Source of the DNA: an uncultured Clostridium sp.
Lineage (GTDB): Bacteria > Bacillota > Clostridia > Clostridiales > Clostridiaceae
Length of the DNA: 8,670 bases
Direction: 5' to 3'
Assembly (NCBI GenBank): GCA_946575275.1
Contig: CAMNZV010000054.1
Location: 1 to 8,670 of the forward strand
Below are positions 6,787 through 8,670 of the stretch, in pieces (position 1 is the stretch's first letter; each line of letters begins with the position of its first letter). Made by a program: the position numbers and the translations under genes. The notes below the pieces were generated by a model. That model was given only the letters and a program-made list of their open reading frames with translations, was not told the origin of the DNA and made no database searches.

Positions 6787-7937
6787 GCAATAACACTTTT
6801 ATATATTTTTATTAAATCATCTTTATAAACATCCTTAATTGTATTTGAAGGGCTTCCACTATTTATAGCATCCTCTGCCATTTTTTCAATAACATTTTCA
6901 AATTCTTCTTTTTCTATTCCATAGGATTCTAAAGTTGGAATTTCACAAGTTTTCAATAACACTCCTAAAGCTTCAATGAAAGCTTTAGATGCCTTAATAT
7001 CATTATCATCCAAACTACAAACCTGAATTTCTCTTGCAATATTTGCAAACTTATCATAACATCCATCTAATACATAAGACAAACATTCCTTAATAAGCAT
7101 TGCATTTGACATTCCATGTGGTACATGAAATATAGCACCTATAGGCCTACTCATTCCATGAACTATTGTAACTGAAGAATTGTTTATACATACCCCTGCT
7201 TCAAAGGCTGCAATTGACATTTCTTTTCTTGCTATTTTATCTTCTCCATTAATATAAGCTAAAGGGAGATACTTAAATATTCTTCTAATTGCAGATAATG
7301 CAAAGGTATCTGTTAATGAATTTGCTTTTCTAGATGTATATGCTTCTACTGCATGAGTTAATGCATCAATACCAGTTGCAGCTGTAACACCCTTAGGTGC
7401 AGTTATTGTTAGATTATAATCAATAATTGTTAACTTTGGCAACAAATCCTCACCCTTAAGAAGCATTTTTACATTACTAGATGTATCTGTTATTATTGTG
7501 AATTTTGTAGTTTCTGATCCCGTTCCTGCCGTTGTTGGAATTGATATAAGTGGTGGAAAATCACCTTGTATAGTCTTTCCCATATAGTCAGAAAGCTTTC
7601 CTTTAAGTACTGTCATAGCAACTATTGCTTTTCCACTATCTAAAGGACTTCCTCCACCTATTGCAATACAATAATTACAGTTAGTTTTTTTAAATATATC
7701 TACACCTTTAATAATCATTTCATCAGTTGGTTCTAACACTATATCATTATATATTTCATAATCAACATTAATTGAATCAAGAACATCTGTTAATATCTTA
7801 ACTGTTCCAATCTTTGTGACATTTTTACCAGTTACAATTAAAGCTTTTTTTCCAAAGGACTTCAAATCTTCTATACAATTATTCAAGGCATTTTCACCAA
7901 TTACTACTTTCTTTGGCATAGTAAATTCATAGGTCAT
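6771..7937 (-). CDS. Iron-containing (group III) alcohol dehydrogenase
   Basis: An NAD(P)-dependent oxidoreductase of 388 residues, full length for the family. The nucleotide-binding motif GGGSPLDSGKAI is at 94-105 and IPTTAGTGSE at 133-142. The expected metal ligands are all visible: Asp191 and His195 in GIDALTHAVEAY, His260 in VHGMSRP and His274 in HVPHGMSN. The ATG at 7937 is preceded by AAAAGGAG at 7952-7945. The family interconverts alcohols and aldehydes such as 1,3-propanediol, butanol or lactaldehyde, and the substrate cannot be read from sequence. Beside a pyrimidine-degradation operon, an attractive role is reduction of malonate semialdehyde (from beta-alanine) to 3-hydroxypropionate, as in the extended reductive pathway described in some Gram-positive bacteria. 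No beta-alanine aminotransferase is visible here. It is flanked by hairpins on both sides, so it could equally be an independent gene. Confidence 0.9.
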   Translation of the reverse strand: MTYEFTMPKKVVIGENALNNCIEDLKSFGKKALIVTGKNVTKIGTVKILTDVLDSINVDYEIYNDIVLEPTDEMIIKGVDIFKKTNCNYCIAIGGGSPLDSGKAIVAMTVLKGKLSDYMGKTIQGDFPPLISIPTTAGTGSETTKFTIITDTSSNVKMLLKGEDLLPKLTIIDYNLTITAPKGVTAATGIDALTHAVEAYTSRKANSLTDTFALSAIRRIFKYLPLAYINGEDKIARKEMSIAAFEAGVCINNSSVTIVHGMSRPIGAIFHVPHGMSNAMLIKECLSYVLDGCYDKFANIAREIQVCSLDDNDIKASKAFIEALGVLLKTCEIPTLESYGIEKEEFENVIEKMAEDAINSGSPSNTIKDVYKDDLIKIYKSVIAKTQN

Positions 7938-7964
7938 AATAATTCTCCTTTTAATGAATTTTAT

Positions 7965-8000
7965 AAAAAAGGAGCTTGTTTACTATAAACAAGCTCCTTT
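7965..8000 (-). terminator. Stem-loop with U tract between the DUF523 and dehydrogenase genes
   Basis: A perfect 15-bp stem, AAAGGAGCTTGTTTA at 7968-7982 pairing with 7986-8000, has a 3-nt loop. In the minus direction it ends CTCC followed by six T (7970-7965). It is a convincing intrinsic terminator for the DUF523 transcript, whose stop codon is at 8088-8086. However, the candidate promoter for the dehydrogenase lies upstream of it, and the dehydrogenase ribosome binding site is only about 13 nt beyond. It may therefore instead act as a leader attenuator or a 5' RNA-stabilising hairpin. Confidence 0.75.
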
Positions 8001-8017
8001 GCTTTAAATATAATTTA

Positions 8018-8046
8018 ATTATAAACCAATATTAATATCAATACAA
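8018..8046 (-). promoter_or_regulatory. Candidate sigma-A promoter for the dehydrogenase
   Basis: On the minus strand a perfect TATAAT (8023-8018) lies 17 nt after TTGTAT (8046-8041), which matches three of six bases of TTGACA. Transcription would start near 8011 and run straight into the 15-bp stem-loop. The -10 element sits inside a perfect AT-only palindrome (8009-8023, 7-bp arms, central T), so chance occurrence in this AT-rich stretch is a real possibility. Confidence 0.45.
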
Positions 8047-8067
8047 TAAGTAATTGACTACATTTAT

Positions 8068-8083
8068 ATGTGCATTTGCACAT
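8068..8083. promoter_or_regulatory. Operator-like dyad ATGTGCA-TT-TGCACAT
   Basis: A perfect 7-bp inverted repeat with a 2-bp spacer lies just after the DUF523 stop codon and about 22 bp upstream of the candidate -35 box of the dehydrogenase. Its centre is about 64 bp before the predicted start point, where activators of the upstream-binding type often sit. It contains G and C in an otherwise nearly pure A+T stretch, which makes it stand out. It has no U tract, and its stem is short for a terminator. The cognate regulator is unknown and none is encoded in the window. Confidence 0.4.
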
Positions 8084-8085
8084 TG

Positions 8086-8538
8086 TTATATTTTTATTAT
8101 TTTTTCTGCTTCATCTATTTCATTCTCATTAAATACTGTAAACCCAGCATTATGTAATAATTCTGATGTACATCCCTTTCCCTTTATTATTTTATTGGTA
8201 AAGGTTCCATCATATATAAACTTACTTCCACATGAGGGGCTTTTTTCTTTCATAATACAACAAACTACATTATTCTTCTTTGCAAGTCTTAATGCTTCCC
8301 TTGCACCCTTCATATATTCTAAAGTAACGTCACATCCATTACAGGTAACAATCTTATCTTTAATTCTTTGAGATGGAGGTCTTGGAGTTTTTAATCCTCC
8401 AAACTCCTCTGGACAAATTGATATAAGTCTTCCTTCTTCTTTCCACTTTTTAAGTCTAGCATCTAAGATAGGAGAATCCTTGCCATCATATCTACATTTC
8501 CAACCATATAGACATCCACTAATTAATATTTTGTCCAT
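8086..8538 (-). CDS. DUF523 family protein, TudS-like (possible [4Fe-4S] thiouracil desulfurase)
   Basis: The 150-residue protein has all DUF523 landmarks: ISGCLYGWKCRYDG (6-19, Cys9 and Cys15), ISICPEEFGGLKTPRPP (39-55, Cys42), KEKSPSCGS (97-105, Cys103) and YDGTF (109-113). Cys9, Cys42 and Cys103 are at the positions that I infer would hold an Fe-S cluster, from what is known of TudS, a characterised DUF523 member that turns 2-thiouracil into uracil. Extra cysteines at 66, 69, 93, 94 and 123 are less conserved as far as I can tell. The ATG at 8538 has GGGAGGT (8551-8545) 6 nt upstream. It is the first gene after a 5S rRNA gene and lies next to a uracil-degradation cluster. No promoter fits between the rRNA hairpin and this gene, so it may depend on rRNA read-through. 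Family assignment is firm; the desulfurase activity is inference, since most DUF523 proteins are untested. Confidence 0.88.
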   Translation of the reverse strand: MDKILISGCLYGWKCRYDGKDSPILDARLKKWKEEGRLISICPEEFGGLKTPRPPSQRIKDKIVTCNGCDVTLEYMKGAREALRLAKKNNVVCCIMKEKSPSCGSKFIYDGTFTNKIIKGKGCTSELLHNAGFTVFNENEIDEAEKIIKI

Positions 8539-8566
8539 GTAAATACCTCCCTAAATTATTACATTT

Positions 8567-8606
8567 AAAAGGGTAGTAAAACGTTTTTTAGTTTTACTAC
8601 CCTTTT
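8567..8606 (-). terminator. rRNA operon terminator hairpin
   Basis: A perfect 16-bp stem, AAAAGGGTAGTAAAAC at 8567-8582 pairing with 8591-8606, has an 8-nt loop and begins about 10 nt after the 5S rRNA 3' end. In the minus direction it ends in only four T before AAATG, so it may be leaky. On the plus strand the T-rich tail is somewhat better. The DUF523 ribosome binding site follows about 15 nt later. Confidence 0.75.
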
Positions 8607-8615
8607 CTTTTACTC

Positions 8616-8670
8616 ACCTGGCAACGTCCTACTCTCCCACACAGTCTCCCGTGCAGTACCATTGGCGCTA
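8616..8670 (-). rRNA. rrf: 5S ribosomal RNA, 3' half (cut by window edge)
   Basis: The minus strand reads a typical bacterial 5S 3' half, including GGTACTGCACGGGAGACTGT, then GTGGGAGAGTAGGACG and a terminal GTTGCCAGG that would pair with the missing 5' end. About 55 of roughly 117 nt are present. The 3' end is placed near 8616 from the GCCAGG end typical of the molecule and could be off by one or two bases. The transcript runs towards lower coordinates, so it is the last gene of an rRNA operon upstream of all the other genes here. Confidence 0.92.

Noticed and set aside
8009..8023. Perfect AT-only palindrome TATAATT-T-AATTATA as an operator or plus-strand promoter
   Set aside because: It is pure A+T in an AT-rich intergenic stretch, so chance occurrence is likely, and no plus-strand gene lies downstream.
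8069..8082. CRP-type binding site (TGTG...CACA)
   Set aside because: The half-sites are two bases closer than in the CRP consensus and lack its A/T flanks; kept only as an unassigned dyad.
7938..8085. Riboswitch in the dehydrogenase leader
   Set aside because: The RNA from the predicted start to the ATG is only about 75 nt and consists mainly of one simple stem-loop; no aptamer-like core or alternative pairing is visible.
1..8670. CRISPR arrays, tRNA genes, insertion sequences, phage genes
   Set aside because: No spaced direct repeats, cloverleaf-like sequence, transposase or terminal inverted repeats were seen on either strand.

Overview
The window is almost entirely low-GC DNA (roughly 30% by eye). 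Every supported gene lies on the minus strand, with strong AAGGAGG-type ribosome binding sites, very short intergenic gaps and U-tailed hairpins. Together with the partial 5S rRNA at the right edge, this points to a Clostridium-like member of the Bacillota. Both edges look like assembly ends. The right edge stops inside a 5S rRNA gene, a common contig break. The first ~131 bases at the left edge are about 56% G+C by hand count and interrupt a hydrolase gene in mid-domain.

Reading in the direction of transcription (high to low coordinates), the layout is as follows. The 3' half of a 5S rRNA gene is followed by its terminator-like hairpin. Next is a DUF523/TudS-family cysteine-rich protein (8086-8538). 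A 148-bp intergenic region follows, holding a 16-bp dyad, a sigma-A-type promoter candidate and a 15-bp stem-loop. Then comes an iron-containing alcohol dehydrogenase (6771-7937), whose last codons form part of another terminator hairpin. After it, packed almost end to end, are an ABC ATPase, two ABC permeases, a substrate-binding lipoprotein, a dihydropyrimidinase/hydantoinase, a PreA-type dihydropyrimidine dehydrogenase with an extra N-terminal Fe-S region, and the first ~97 residues of an M20-family N-carbamoyl-amino-acid amidohydrolase.

The three enzymes match the three steps of reductive pyrimidine catabolism: uracil or thymine to the dihydropyrimidine (PreA), ring opening to the N-carbamoyl-beta-amino acid (hydantoinase), then decarbamoylation to the beta-amino acid, CO2 and ammonia (M20 hydrolase). 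The ABC transporter would import the substrate. The alcohol dehydrogenase could reduce malonate semialdehyde made from beta-alanine, although no aminotransferase is visible here. The DUF523 protein belongs to the family that includes the thiouracil desulfurase TudS. It could therefore convert thiouracil to uracil at the entrance of the pathway. That combined route is the most interesting hypothesis in the window, and it is inference from gene context.

The other notable points are the PreA architecture (DPD-like N-terminal Fe-S region joined directly to the FMN domain, with no flavin/NADPH domain), the chain of hairpins that sit immediately before ribosome binding sites, and the chimeric left end.
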